Shown piece after piece: positions 1 to 9,062 of a stretch of 64,000 nucleotides of DNA. Numbering within the stretch: position 1 is the first letter of the stretch; the number at the start of each line of letters is the position of its first letter. The DNA comes from Xiashengella succiniciproducens (GTDB lineage Bacteria > Bacteroidota > Bacteroidia > Bacteroidales > Marinilabiliaceae): positions 62,001 through 126,000 of the forward strand of contig NZ_CP098400.1 in the NCBI RefSeq assembly GCF_023674465.1, in the 5' to 3' direction. The translations under genes were made by a program, and so were the position numbers. The notes under the pieces were generated by a model. That model was not told the origin of the DNA and did no database searches. It saw nothing but the letters and a program-made list of their open reading frames with translations.

Positions 1-243
1 TATATAGGGGCCGATATTTGAAACCAGGTCTAGCAGACTGCCTACAAACAATTCCGGACTACGGAAATCAAGATGGAAAACCCCGACTTCAGGATAGCTG
101 CTTAGAAGTGCCCTTTTAGAGAAATTAAGTCCTGTAACTCCAAAGTGCAATCTGACACGTGGGTCGTCGGCAAGAATGCGCAAAGCTCCAATTAGGGCCC
201 TGCGACTGCTCTCTCCAAGTATCAAAACATTCTGCACTTCCAT
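1..243 (-). CDS. Partial protein of unknown function (N-terminal 81 residues)
   Basis: An open frame runs from an ATG (complement of 241-243) to the left edge without a stop, giving the first 81 residues of a protein that continues outside the window. It opens with a hydrophobic strand (VQNVLILGES) followed by a helix rich in Ala and Arg, like the first beta-alpha unit of a Rossmann-like or ATP-grasp N-terminal domain; this is a fold impression only. It is divergent from ftsX, with a 146-bp gap holding promoter-like elements for both directions. Function not assigned. Confidence 0.6.
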   Translation of the reverse strand, partial: MEVQNVLILGESSRRALIGALRILADDPRVRLHFGVTGLNFSKRALLSSYPEVGVFHLDFRSPELFVGSLLDLVSNIGPYI

Positions 244-265
244 GGATCTGTGTGGTATTAACAGA

Positions 266-273
266 CAAAAGTA
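266..273 (-). promoter_or_regulatory. Candidate -7 element for the left-edge gene
   Basis: The complement reads TACTTTTG, matching the Bacteroidota -7 consensus TAnnTTTG, 22 bp before the ATG at 243. No TTG lies at the usual -33 distance, so support is moderate. Confidence 0.4.
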
Positions 274-330
274 GCTAATAATATAGATTTATTTAACTCA
301 TATTATATAGGAAGAGCCCCAATATTTGAC

Positions 331-338
331 TATATTTG
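331..338 (+). promoter_or_regulatory. Candidate -7 element for ftsX
   Basis: TATATTTG matches TAnnTTTG exactly, 51 bp before the ftsX ATG, in the divergent intergenic gap. No clear -33 TTG is present at the usual spacing. Confidence 0.45.
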
Positions 339-389
339 CACTTAAGTTGAGAACATTGTGCACTTTCGATAACAAATTTTTGCGATAGC

Positions 390-1259
390 ATGAGTCACAG
401 CGCTGCCAGGAGGAAGCTCAGGAGTTCTTACGCAACTACAATAATCAGTATTTCCTTGGTGCTTTTTCTGCTTGGAATAATTGGTTTTCTATACATGAAT
501 GCCACAAGGCTTTCGGTATATGTAAAAGAGAACCTTGGATTTACCGTGCTTATCAACGATAATGCCCGGGAAGCTGAAGTGATTCGGCTTCAGAAAATAC
601 TTAGTGCCGCACCCTATGTCAGGGTAGCGGAGTATATCACAAAGGACCAGGCAGCTGATGCGCTGAAGGAGGAGTTGGGTGAGGATTTTGTAGATTTCCT
701 TGGTTATAACCCACTACTTGCATCAATTGAGGTTAAACTTGAAGCAGACTGGGCCAATCCCGATAGCATGGCAGTAATAGAAGCACAACTAAATGGACTG
801 CCCCAGGTCAAGGACGTCTACTATCAGAAGAACCTATTGGATGCCATCCACGAAAATATGAAGCGCATAGCCTTTGTACTGGGAGTTTTCAGCATGCTTT
901 TGCTTTTTATTGCAGTTGCCTTGATCAACAATACCATACGCCTTTCTGTATATTCAAGGCGTTTTATTATAAATACCATGCAGTTGGTTGGTGCTACTAG
1001 AGGCTTTATCAGAAAACCCTTCCTGCTCAAGAGCGTATTGCACGGACTTGCAGGTGCCACCCTGGCTATAGTACTCTTGTCGATGTTTATCTACCTTCTC
1101 AGCAATGAGATAAACGGGGTGCTCGGTTTTTCCAACACACTGATGATCAGTCTTTTGTTTCTTATGGTAATAATCCTGGGAATCATTATTACCTGGATGT
1201 CGACCTTCTTTGCCGTCAACAAGTATTTGAGGCTCAAGACCGACCAGCTTTACTACTGA
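390..1259 (+). CDS. ftsX: Cell division protein FtsX
   Basis: FtsX is the membrane half of the FtsEX divisome complex, which couples ATP hydrolysis by FtsE to activation of cell-wall hydrolases at the septum. The 289-residue protein has the family layout: a cytoplasmic N-terminus, TM1 at about 17-38, an extracellular domain of about 110 residues, then three TM segments at about 160-182, 213-237 and 248-272 forming the FtsX permease domain. Length is usual. It heads a plus-strand run with DUF3098, uppP, truB and queA, a common Bacteroidota order. ftsE is not in the window, also typical of the phylum. An EnvC-type factor that could act with FtsEX is encoded at 31.6-32.8 kb. Confidence 0.93.
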   Translation: MSHSAARRKLRSSYATTIISISLVLFLLGIIGFLYMNATRLSVYVKENLGFTVLINDNAREAEVIRLQKILSAAPYVRVAEYITKDQAADALKEELGEDFVDFLGYNPLLASIEVKLEADWANPDSMAVIEAQLNGLPQVKDVYYQKNLLDAIHENMKRIAFVLGVFSMLLLFIAVALINNTIRLSVYSRRFIINTMQLVGATRGFIRKPFLLKSVLHGLAGATLAIVLLSMFIYLLSNEINGVLGFSNTLMISLLFLMVIILGIIITWMSTFFAVNKYLRLKTDQLYY

Positions 1260-1287
1260 TTACAACAAACACAAATAATCGCGATAT

Positions 1288-1581
1288 ATGTCTAAGACTA
1301 CTAAGCAGCCTTCGTCCGTGAAAACCGGATCAGGCAGTGTTTCAGGAAAGAAATTTGAAATGGCATTGCACAAGGAAAACTATATACTTCTGGCAGTTGC
1401 CTTTGTTATTGTAGTGATTGGTTTCCTTCTGATGACAGGGGCCTCCAATAATGACCCTGAAGTTTTCAACGAAGAAATTTATGGCTTCAGACGTCGGACC
1501 CTGGCGCCCATGGTAGCTTTATTTGGTTTTATCTTCGCCATTTACGCAATAATGAAGAAACCAAGCGTAGATAAAAAGTAA
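1288..1581 (+). CDS. DUF3098 family small membrane protein
   Basis: This 97-residue protein has a polar, Ser/Lys-rich N-terminus of about 28 residues, a first TM segment at about 33-50, a short loop with the pattern GASNNDPEVFNEEIYGFRRR, and a second TM segment at about 70-88. This matches the Bacteroidota family DUF3098, usually found between ftsX and uppP as here. It starts 28 bp after ftsX and is probably co-transcribed. Function unknown; the position suggests envelope or division. Confidence 0.85.
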   Translation: MSKTTKQPSSVKTGSGSVSGKKFEMALHKENYILLAVAFVIVVIGFLLMTGASNNDPEVFNEEIYGFRRRTLAPMVALFGFIFAIYAIMKKPSVDKK

Positions 1582-1670
1582 GGGTGTAAATGACTTTCCT
1601 GTAGAAACACGGAAAGGAAACATTTAGCAAGAATAAAGGGTATAACAACTGATTTAAGGAAAGCGACTTA

Positions 1671-2474
1671 ATGAACTGGTTTGAAGCACTGATCCTCGGT
1701 CTGATTCAAGGACTGACAGAATTTCTGCCCGTCAGCAGCAGCGGGCATCTCGAACTTGGGAAAGGACTGCTGGGAATAGAAACAGAAGACAGCCTTGCAT
1801 TTACTGTACTTGTGCATGGAGCAACAGTGCTCAGTACCATAGTTGTATTCAGGCAGGATATCTGGCAACTACTGAAAGGGCTTTTCCGCTTTCAGTGGAA
1901 TGAGGAAACAAAATATTTTGTAAAAATTGCAATATCTATGATTCCGATAGCCATTGTCGGACTGTTTTTCAAAGACAGCGTAGAGGCTGTCTTTGAATCT
2001 GCAGCAATAATTTTGATTGTCGGACTTATGCTTTTGCTTACAGCTGCTTTGCTGGCATTTGCATATTACAAGAAGGCAGGTGACAGGAATATTTCCTTTT
2101 GGGATGCTCTGATTATTGGAGTTGCACAAACAATAGCAGTAATACCAGGCCTTTCGAGATCAGGTACTACCATTGCAACCGGACTTATTCTTGGCAATCG
2201 AAGAAGTGAAGTAGCAAGATTTTCCTTCCTGATGGTACTGGTTCCGATAATTGGGGAAAACCTGCTTAGTCTGTTTGAGCTTGGTGACACTCAGGTTGCA
2301 GCAAGCACAACACCGGTATTTGTTTTGATTATAGGCTTTATTTCTGCCTTTATTGCCGGGCTCGCAGCCTGTAAATGGATGGTCAAACTGGTAAAGGATG
2401 GTAAGTTAATATATTTTGCCATCTACTGTGCTATAATAGCACTGATCGCCATTTCAGGATATATGTTGGGATAA
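1671..2474 (+). CDS. uppP: Undecaprenyl-diphosphate phosphatase (UppP/BacA)
   Basis: UppP dephosphorylates undecaprenyl diphosphate to regenerate the lipid carrier for peptidoglycan and surface polysaccharide, and confers bacitracin resistance when abundant. Both family signatures are present: the N-terminal [18 protein letters not shown] (Glu18, Ser23-Ser25, His27) and PGLSRSGTT near residues 159-167 with the catalytic Ser/Arg. The 267 residues carry about eight hydrophobic segments, the normal architecture. It follows DUF3098 by 89 bp and is separated from truB by 2 bp, so the two are translationally close. Confidence 0.96.
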   Translation: MNWFEALILGLIQGLTEFLPVSSSGHLELGKGLLGIETEDSLAFTVLVHGATVLSTIVVFRQDIWQLLKGLFRFQWNEETKYFVKIAISMIPIAIVGLFFKDSVEAVFESAAIILIVGLMLLLTAALLAFAYYKKAGDRNISFWDALIIGVAQTIAVIPGLSRSGTTIATGLILGNRRSEVARFSFLMVLVPIIGENLLSLFELGDTQVAASTTPVFVLIIGFISAFIAGLAACKWMVKLVKDGKLIYFAIYCAIIALIAISGYMLG

Positions 2475-2476
2475 GA

Positions 2477-3214
2477 ATGGAAGAACTTGTTAATACACTG
2501 AGGGCAACCGAAAAGTGCGGTCCTGAGGAGTTCAAGGAGGGTAGGATAATACTGGTTGACAAACCTTTGGGCTGGTCTTCCTTTGATGTGGTAAACAAGA
2601 TGAGGAATCTTCTGCGCTCAGAACTGGGACTGGCTAAGTTAAAGGTAGGCCATGCCGGAACATTGGATCCTCTTGCAAGTGGCCTATTGATTATTTGCAC
2701 AGGAAGAGCAACTAAGAAGATTGAACAGTTAATGGGTGCCGACAAAGAATATGTGGCAAAGGTAACATTCGGAGCAAGCACCCCATCATACGATCTGGAA
2801 ACGGAGCCTGACAAGCATTTTGACACTAGTGGAATTGACCAGGATGCAATCATAACAGTACTGAATGGTTTTGAAGGAGAACAGATGCAAGCCCCGCCAA
2901 TGTTCTCTGCTATAAAGAAAGATGGAAAACGACTATATGAGCATGCACGCAAAGGCGTAAGTCTGGAAGTAGAAAAGAGGTTAGTAGAGTTTAAAGAGCT
3001 GGAACTAATAAACTTCAGCGACCTTACAGCAACAATAAGGGTTGTTTGCAGTAAGGGAACCTATATAAGGTCCTTTGCTCATGACCTGGGGGTTGCAATG
3101 AACAGCGGAGCTCACCTCTCGGGACTGATTAGAACTGCCATAGGCAATCTTAGAATTGAGAATGCGATTAGCATAGAAGATTTTCACAAGTTGATTACAG
3201 CATCAAAGAATTGA
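2477..3214 (+). CDS. truB: tRNA pseudouridine(55) synthase TruB
   Basis: TruB isomerises U55 in the T-loop of elongator tRNAs and acts as a tRNA chaperone. The catalytic motif GHAGTLDPLASG gives Asp64 as nucleophile, followed by LLIICTGRATK and the KEYVAKVTFG region; KGTYIRSFAHDLG is the conserved C-terminal substrate-binding motif. At 245 residues it lacks a C-terminal PUA extension, as usual for the short Bacteroidota forms. The ATG lies 2 bp after the uppP stop. Confidence 0.95.
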   Translation: MEELVNTLRATEKCGPEEFKEGRIILVDKPLGWSSFDVVNKMRNLLRSELGLAKLKVGHAGTLDPLASGLLIICTGRATKKIEQLMGADKEYVAKVTFGASTPSYDLETEPDKHFDTSGIDQDAIITVLNGFEGEQMQAPPMFSAIKKDGKRLYEHARKGVSLEVEKRLVEFKELELINFSDLTATIRVVCSKGTYIRSFAHDLGVAMNSGAHLSGLIRTAIGNLRIENAISIEDFHKLITASKN

Positions 3215-3259
3215 ATTACATAGTTAAAGCATTATTAAAACATATAGCATCTGACTGAA

Positions 3260-4309
3260 ATGAAACTATCCAAGTTTAAGTACAAATTGCCGGACGAACT
3301 GATAGCCCTGTATCCCACTCCCAATCGTGATGAATCACGTTTGATGGTAGTACACCAGGATACCGGTAAAATAGAGCACAAGACTTTTAAAGATATAATT
3401 GAATACTTTGGGGAAGATGATGTGCTGGTATTCAATGACACAAAGGTCTTTCCTGCCAGATTATATGGTAACAAGGAAAAGACCGGTGCCGAGATAGAGG
3501 TCTTTTTACTAAGAGAGCTTAATCAGGAGCAACGCCTTTGGGATGTCCTAGTAGATCCCGCCAGAAAGATTCGTATTGGAAATAAACTGTATTTTGGAGA
3601 AAACGAAACACTCGTTGCCGAGGTTATCGACAATACAACCTCTCGTGGTCGTACACTGCGCTTCCTGTATGATGGCCCCTATGATGAGTTCAAAAAGACC
3701 CTCTACAGCCTTGGCGAGACTCCTCTTCCAAAGTTCATCAAACGCAAGGTCGAGCCTGAAGACGCAGAGCGTTATCAAACCATCTTTGCAAGGAATGAGG
3801 GTGCGGTTGCAGCTCCTACTGCAGGCCTACACTTTAGCAGGGAATTGATGAAAAGGCTCGAGATCAAAGGTTCACGTTTTGCTTTTGTTACACTTCAGGT
3901 AGGACTTGGTAACTTCAGGTCTGTTGATGTTGAGGATCTTACAAAGCACAAGATGGATTCAGAGCAGATAGTTATCACCGGGGAAGCAGCCGACATTATC
4001 AATAAAGGCAAAGACAATAAAAAGAAGATATGTGCAGTAGGTACCACTGTAATGCGCACACTTGAAAGTTCGGTAAGCACCTACGGACATGTCAAACCCT
4101 TTGAAGGCTGGACCAACAAGTTTATTTTCCCACCTTATGACTTTTCTGTGGCCAACTGTATGATATCCAACTTCCATCTGCCTTATTCTACTCTTCTGAT
4201 GATGACAGCAGCATTCGGAGGTTATGATCTTGTTATGAAAGCATATAAAACAGCAGTAAAAGAAAAGTATCGCTTCGGAATCTATGGGGATGCTATGCTT
4301 ATTATCTAG
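3260..4309 (+). CDS. queA: S-adenosylmethionine:tRNA ribosyltransferase-isomerase QueA
   Basis: QueA transfers and isomerises the ribosyl group of SAM onto preQ1-modified tRNA to make epoxyqueuosine. The 349-residue protein shows the family hallmarks: [19 protein letters not shown] at the start, [18 protein letters not shown], the [14 protein letters not shown] motif, [10 protein letters not shown] and the C-terminal FIFPPYDF / [13 protein letters not shown] region. Complete. It lies in the uppP-truB run; queD, acting earlier in queuosine synthesis, is at 21.1 kb. Confidence 0.95.
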   Translation: MKLSKFKYKLPDELIALYPTPNRDESRLMVVHQDTGKIEHKTFKDIIEYFGEDDVLVFNDTKVFPARLYGNKEKTGAEIEVFLLRELNQEQRLWDVLVDPARKIRIGNKLYFGENETLVAEVIDNTTSRGRTLRFLYDGPYDEFKKTLYSLGETPLPKFIKRKVEPEDAERYQTIFARNEGAVAAPTAGLHFSRELMKRLEIKGSRFAFVTLQVGLGNFRSVDVEDLTKHKMDSEQIVITGEAADIINKGKDNKKKICAVGTTVMRTLESSVSTYGHVKPFEGWTNKFIFPPYDFSVANCMISNFHLPYSTLLMMTAAFGGYDLVMKAYKTAVKEKYRFGIYGDAMLII

Positions 4310-4373
4310 GAGTAATTGAGCAAACAGATACACTTGTTTGTTGAACTAAAACCTACATCAAAATCTGTTTGCC

Positions 4374-5231
4374 ATGATCAGGATACTGGTTCCCCTGAAT
4401 TTTACCGATTACTCACTGAATGCAATAAATACAGCTCTTGGTCTGTCGCAAAGGACGGAAGCAGAACTAACTCTTCTGCACTGCTTTCAGGAACCGGAGA
4501 TAGATCCTGATGAAATAAGGGTTTCGTCTGCCGTAGCAGACGAAACCATCTCCACTGAAGGTGATTTCTACAACAAGCTGGAGACAATCTCAGCACAGTT
4601 CTTTTCAAAGCACAAACAATCCGGTACCTCATCTTTCAACATAAACTGCAAGGTAATTAAAGGTTTTCCCGAAGATCTTATCCCTGCCTTCAGCAATGAA
4701 GAAGGTTATGATTTGATTGTAATGGGAACCAAAACCAAGGGAGAATTGATTAAAGCAGCCCTCGGAAGCATTACAAATGATATAATCAAAGCCTCAACTG
4801 CTACAGTACTCACTGTACCGGACGGAATCCAACTGGTTCCTGAAAAGACGAATAAAATCCTCTTCCTTATTGAGTCTGCACCTGAAGACAAAGAGTCACT
4901 TAAAAGACTGTTAGAAATAAGTGCTCCTTTCAAGGTTGATATTACTGCCGTCCTTCACAGACCTTTACGGGCCGATAAAAATGATATCAGAAAGATGGAT
5001 GAACTTAGAAGGTATTGTGAGGCGAATTTCCCTGACAGAGAGATTGCCTATGAAATAATTACAGGGAGAAGTTTTGTAAAAAGCATGGAAAGCTATATTA
5101 CAGAAAACCCTACAGATCTGATTGCTATGACAAGGAGAAAACGAAAAGGCTTGCTTAAATTATTCATACAATCAGTGACGGGCAGGTTTTTATTCGGGAT
5201 AAATGCTCCTCTGCTTATTTTTCATTCTTAA
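4374..5231 (+). CDS. Universal stress protein, two-domain
   Basis: Two tandem UspA-like domains fill 285 residues. The first begins MIRILVPLNFTDYSLNAI and ends with the nucleotide-binding type motif MGTKTKGELIKAALGS; the second (about 160-285) is more diverged and ends TRRKRKGLLKLFIQSVTGRF, where the Gly-x2-Gly-x9-Gly signature is only partly kept. Such proteins bind ATP or other ligands and modulate stress survival. The ATG at 4374 aligns with the first beta strand; an overlapping upstream frame was rejected. It lies between queA and pfkA with gaps of 64 and 52 bp. Confidence 0.85.
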   Translation: MIRILVPLNFTDYSLNAINTALGLSQRTEAELTLLHCFQEPEIDPDEIRVSSAVADETISTEGDFYNKLETISAQFFSKHKQSGTSSFNINCKVIKGFPEDLIPAFSNEEGYDLIVMGTKTKGELIKAALGSITNDIIKASTATVLTVPDGIQLVPEKTNKILFLIESAPEDKESLKRLLEISAPFKVDITAVLHRPLRADKNDIRKMDELRRYCEANFPDREIAYEIITGRSFVKSMESYITENPTDLIAMTRRKRKGLLKLFIQSVTGRFLFGINAPLLIFHS

Positions 5232-5283
5232 ATTTGACACATCAAGAATACAGCATAATTAACCATCAATAAATCCATAGGTT

Positions 5284-6312
5284 ATGGGAAGCAAAAAAAT
5301 GAGGATTGGAATTCTCTCTGCCGGAGGCGACTGTCCCGGTATAAATGCTGCTATAAGGGGTGTAGGTAAGACTGCTATTGTCCAGTATGACATGGAAGTG
5401 CAGGGTATAGTAAACGGATTCAGCGGTCTGGTTGAGACAGAAACAATTGAACTTACTGAAAATCTGCTTTCAGGTATTCTTACCCTAGGTGGAACCATAC
5501 TTGGAACGTCCCGCCTCAAACCCTTCAAAGCATCCGTAGGAGATGAACCTCTTGACAAACCGGGAACAATCAAGAAGAATTATGAGGAACTGGGACTAGA
5601 TGCCCTTGTGTGTATAGGGGGCAATGGGACACAGGAAACCGCAAGTCTTCTTGCAAAAGAGGGCCTCAATGTTGTCGGTGTTCCCAAGACAATAGACAAT
5701 GACATCTGGGGTACTGATGTGACCTTCGGATTTGACACTGCATACCATATTGCAACTGAAGCAATTGACCGCCTTCATACTACAGCCAATTCCCATAAGC
5801 GTGTGATGGTTATCGAGGTGATGGGACACCATGCAGGATGGATAGCGCTGTATTCCGGCATGTCTGGCGGTGGCGATGTTATCCTTGTTCCCGAGATAGA
5901 TTACAGCATGGAGTCAGTTGCTGAGTGCCTGATGGAAAGAAGCCGTGTCAAAAAACCATACTCTATTGTAGTTGTTGCCGAAGGTCTTCCAAAAGATTCA
6001 AAGAAGTCTGCCGGAGCTTATATAGCAAAAGAAATAAGAAAACTTACAGGTCTGGAGACCAGGGAAACCATTCTTGGTTATACCCAGCGTGGAGGAAGTC
6101 CCACAGCCACCGACCGTATTCTGGCAACGCAGTTTGGTGCTTATGCTGCCGAACTAATACACCAGAGGAAGTTTGGTACAATGGTAGCCATGCGAAATGG
6201 AGCGGTAACATCTATTCCTCTTGACGAGGTGGGTGGCAAAATCAGGCTTATTAAACCCGACAACAAGCTTGTGGAGATAGGAAGACATATGGGAGTATGT
6301 TTTGGTGACTAA
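5284..6312 (+). CDS. pfkA: 6-phosphofructokinase, nonallosteric-like, with unusual GGNG motif
   Basis: PFK phosphorylates fructose 6-phosphate in glycolysis. The 342 residues contain the nucleotide loop GGDCPGINAAIRG, GTSRLKP, the catalytic PKTIDND (Lys135, Asp138) and a MEVMGHHAGWIAL-type motif. The usual GGDGT/S motif reads GGNGTQ at 112-117. Asn114 stands where E. coli has Mg-binding Asp103, while Gly115 matches the Gly104 associated with ATP use and Lys135 matches the Lys found in PPi-dependent and group III enzymes. By the known rule Gly104 plus Lys124 predicts ATP dependence, but the Asn makes the donor less certain. cysH follows after 12 bp. Confidence 0.9.
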   Translation: MGSKKMRIGILSAGGDCPGINAAIRGVGKTAIVQYDMEVQGIVNGFSGLVETETIELTENLLSGILTLGGTILGTSRLKPFKASVGDEPLDKPGTIKKNYEELGLDALVCIGGNGTQETASLLAKEGLNVVGVPKTIDNDIWGTDVTFGFDTAYHIATEAIDRLHTTANSHKRVMVIEVMGHHAGWIALYSGMSGGGDVILVPEIDYSMESVAECLMERSRVKKPYSIVVVAEGLPKDSKKSAGAYIAKEIRKLTGLETRETILGYTQRGGSPTATDRILATQFGAYAAELIHQRKFGTMVAMRNGAVTSIPLDEVGGKIRLIKPDNKLVEIGRHMGVCFGD

Positions 6313-6324
6313 AAACAAGGTAAA

Positions 6325-7032
6325 ATGATAGGAAAGGACGAAATAATCCAGCTCAACAATCAGCTAAAAGATAAAGCCCCTGAGCTTATCCTGAGAACTC
6401 TGATTGAAAAGTTCAAACCATCTATAGCCTTATCCTCAAGCCTTGGAGCCGAGGATCAGGTGTTGACAGATATGATAGTAAAGATTGACCCATCGGTCAA
6501 GATCTTTACCCTGGATACCGGAAGGCTCTTCCCTGAGACCTATGATCTTATTGACAGGACTTCACGCAAATACAAGATCCAGATAGAAGTGTTCTTCCCC
6601 GACAAAGTCCAGGTAGAAAACATGGTAAGGTCTAAGGGAATAAACCTGTTCTACGAAAGTGTCGAAAACCGTAAGCTTTGCTGTCAGGTTCGCAAACTGG
6701 AGCCTCTGAAAAGAGCTTTTTCCGGACTTGACGCGTGGATTTGTGGTCTAAGAGCATCGCAATCCATTACCCGCAAAGACATTGATATTGTTGAATGGGA
6801 CGAAGTCAATGGTCTTGTTAAGATCAACCCTCTGGCGAGTTGGTCTGAAGAACAGCTCTGGGCATATATCCATGAGCACAAGGTCCCATACAACGTCCTT
6901 CACGACAAAGGATATCCATCTATAGGATGTCAACCCTGTACAAGAGCAATTGACAAAGGTGAAGATATTAGAGCCGGACGCTGGTGGTGGGAAAATCCCG
7001 ATACCAGAGAATGTGGTTTGCATAAAAGGTAG
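6325..7032 (+). CDS. cysH: Assimilatory APS/PAPS reductase, iron-sulfur type
   Basis: The enzyme reduces adenylyl sulfate (or PAPS) to sulfite. Of 235 residues, SSSLGAEDQVL is the PP-loop-like nucleotide site and TLDTGRLFPETY binds the adenylate. Cys119-Cys120 and Cys202-x2-Cys205 are the [4Fe-4S] ligands that mark the APS-reducing subgroup. The C-terminal ECGLHKR carries the catalytic Cys230. Complete. No other sulfate-assimilation gene is in the window, which is unusual. It follows pfkA by 12 bp and is probably co-transcribed. Confidence 0.92.
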   Translation: MIGKDEIIQLNNQLKDKAPELILRTLIEKFKPSIALSSSLGAEDQVLTDMIVKIDPSVKIFTLDTGRLFPETYDLIDRTSRKYKIQIEVFFPDKVQVENMVRSKGINLFYESVENRKLCCQVRKLEPLKRAFSGLDAWICGLRASQSITRKDIDIVEWDEVNGLVKINPLASWSEEQLWAYIHEHKVPYNVLHDKGYPSIGCQPCTRAIDKGEDIRAGRWWWENPDTRECGLHKR

Positions 7033-7036
7033 TATC

Positions 7037-7062
7037 GAGAATAGTCTCGTAATACTATTCTC
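7037..7062. terminator. Possible hairpin between convergent cysH and the DUF4834 gene
   Basis: Arms GAGAATAGT and ACTATTCTC (9 bp) with an 8-base loop lie 5 bp after the cysH stop and before the convergent minus-strand gene. No T-tract follows, so a terminator role is uncertain. Confidence 0.4.
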
Positions 7063-7111
7063 CGGTCAGGAATAGTCAGACAGGTCAGTTTGATTGAGAT
7101 AATTCTATTGT

Positions 7112-7360
7112 CTAGTCAACCTCTTCGAAGTCCACGTATTCTCCTTCCTTTGATTTGTCCTTCCCACTATTATCAGTCGGTTTATAAGTTATTGTTACTT
7201 TCCCTTCTTTCTGTCCACCAGAAGCATTACTCCTCTCTCCTCCATTCATTTCACTACTCATTTTTCTCAGCTTTCGCATAAGCAGGGCTGGAATCAGAAC
7301 TCTGAACAGAAACCTGAATAAGAAATAAAGCAATAAAAAGAACAGTATTACTTTAAACAT
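7112..7360 (-). CDS. DUF4834 family small membrane protein
   Basis: This 82-residue protein has one N-terminal hydrophobic segment (about 3-30, very rich in Phe and Leu, with interspersed Arg) and a polar, Gly/Ser/Lys-rich tail ending in acidic YVDFEEVD. It matches the Bacteroidota family DUF4834. It lies 27 bp after the S41 protease gene on the same strand, as the last gene of the comEB operon. Function unknown. Confidence 0.75.
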   Translation of the reverse strand: MFKVILFFLLLYFLFRFLFRVLIPALLMRKLRKMSSEMNGGERSNASGGQKEGKVTITYKPTDNSGKDKSKEGEYVDFEEVD

Positions 7361-7387
7361 TACGCTCTATCCTTTACCAGTTAAATT

Positions 7388-9034
7388 TCACTTATTCTTC
7401 CCATCAAAAACCAAAACATCATTACCTGCCTGGATTTCACTAACTGCAACCTTAAGAATTTCGTCAACCTGGGCAATTATGGGATAAAAGCCCATATTAT
7501 CCAAAATATTTCTGGCTATATAGGCCTTAAGTTCCGTCCCCATCAGATTCTTCGATTGTCTGAAACCCTTTTCATCATACTTGATACCATTATCTGCAGC
7601 ATACTTAATTAATCTGGCAAGTACATTTTCTTTATCCAGATGATGCTCAAGGGCCTCTACCGTTTCAAATCTTTGCAGTTGTATACGATTATCATCCGAA
7701 TATTTTAAAGCAAACTGATACATAAGAGCCCTGTCTCTAATCTTGAAATAATAATCCGAGAAACCCGAGGTATCGCGGGGTACAAATACATCCGGCATCA
7801 CGCCACCTCCACCAAAGACCTTACGACCATTGACTGTATAAAACTCAAGTGAGGTATCAAACTCAATACTGTCACGCTCAAAGAATTCACCATGCTGGAA
7901 TCTTGCAATAATATCCCTATGGTAGTCTTCAACTCCATTTGTATATGGCTTTTGAATACCTCGTCCACTGGGAGTATAGTAACGGGCAACAGTAAGTCTG
8001 ATTGATGAACCGTCAGGCAGGCTGAAAGGCTGCTGAACAAGTCCCTTTCCAAAGGATCTGCGACCAACAATCAAGCCCCTGTCATTATCCTGTATTGCAC
8101 CGGCAAAGATTTCACTGGCTGAGGCACTAAACTCATCGATAAGAACCGTAAGCCTCATATCCTTACAAGAACCAAGACCGTTAGCATATACATCCTGGCG
8201 TGGACTTGCCTTACCCTCTGTATAGACAATCAGAGAGCCCTTGGGCAGAAATTCATTAATCATGCTGATAGCAATATCCAGATACCCTCCTGAATTACCT
8301 CTTAAGTCAACAATCAGATTCTGGCAATTATATGCCTTAAGACGAGCTAATGCAGTTAAAAACTCCTGATATGTGTTACGTGCGAAACGACTTACTTTAA
8401 CATATCCTATGGAATCTGTTATCATATAGCCAACCTCCACGCTAGTAACAGGAATACTGCCTCTGGTAATCTCAAAATCAAGCAGACCTTTTCTGTCTCT
8501 CCGCAAGATTCCAACTTTCACCTTAGTACCAAGTTCTCCTCTTAGCATTCCCACAACCTCATCAGAATCGATACCTTTACCTGCAATCACACTGTCGTTT
8601 ACAGCAATAATCCTGTCTCCTGGAATAATTCCAACTTTTTCAGATGGACCACCTGGAACAACACTAATAACCATAACAGTATCATTCTGGATACTAAACT
8701 GCACCCCAATACCACCAAAGTTACCCTCCAGCTCCTGGTTTGCTTCCTTCACATCCTCTGCAGGAATATAAACTGTATGTGGATCAAGGTTTTTCAGTAT
8801 TTCCGGAATGAGAGACTCAGTTAATTCAACTTTGTCGACAGTATCTACATACTGCTCCTCGATAAGTCTAAGAACTGCATCAATTTTATTAGTTTGGGGA
8901 TATATAAACAATCTGCTGCCCGGAGAGACATCACCAGGAGATGAAAAGGTCTTTCCTATGAAAACCCCTCCTGCCAATACCGCAGCTAGTACTAAGGGCA
9001 ATACTACTTGTCTAAGACTGTTCTTGTAACTCAT
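7388..9034 (-). CDS. S41 family C-terminal processing peptidase (first copy)
   Basis: A periplasmic tail-specific serine protease of 548 residues: an N-terminal signal anchor (about 9-27), a helical region with DPHTVYIPAEDV, a PDZ domain (about 95-185, with GGIGVQF and the PGGPSEKVGI loop), then the S41 core with NLIVDLRGNSGGYL. The catalytic Ser/Lys region is intact (FSASASEIFAGA and RRSFGKGLVQQ). A C-terminal extension of about 150 residues is typical of Bacteroidota copies. Second gene of the minus-strand run comEB-S41-DUF4834. A second S41 protease lies at 15.0-16.7 kb. Confidence 0.92.
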   Translation of the reverse strand: MSYKNSLRQVVLPLVLAAVLAGGVFIGKTFSSPGDVSPGSRLFIYPQTNKIDAVLRLIEEQYVDTVDKVELTESLIPEILKNLDPHTVYIPAEDVKEANQELEGNFGGIGVQFSIQNDTVMVISVVPGGPSEKVGIIPGDRIIAVNDSVIAGKGIDSDEVVGMLRGELGTKVKVGILRRDRKGLLDFEITRGSIPVTSVEVGYMITDSIGYVKVSRFARNTYQEFLTALARLKAYNCQNLIVDLRGNSGGYLDIAISMINEFLPKGSLIVYTEGKASPRQDVYANGLGSCKDMRLTVLIDEFSASASEIFAGAIQDNDRGLIVGRRSFGKGLVQQPFSLPDGSSIRLTVARYYTPSGRGIQKPYTNGVEDYHRDIIARFQHGEFFERDSIEFDTSLEFYTVNGRKVFGGGGVMPDVFVPRDTSGFSDYYFKIRDRALMYQFALKYSDDNRIQLQRFETVEALEHHLDKENVLARLIKYAADNGIKYDEKGFRQSKNLMGTELKAYIARNILDNMGFYPIIAQVDEILKVAVSEIQAGNDVLVFDGKNK

Positions 9035-9062
9035 ATCTATATTACGGGATTGAAATAAACTA

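Noticed and set aside
1594-1616. Hairpin between the DUF3098 gene and uppP as a terminator
   Set aside because: The stem is only 6 bp and no T-run follows.
4316-4510. Short plus-strand ORF before the universal stress protein
   Set aside because: It overlaps the usp gene in another frame and has no recognisable features.
7037-7062. Strong intrinsic terminator after cysH
   Set aside because: The hairpin exists but has no T-tract; kept only as a low-confidence feature.
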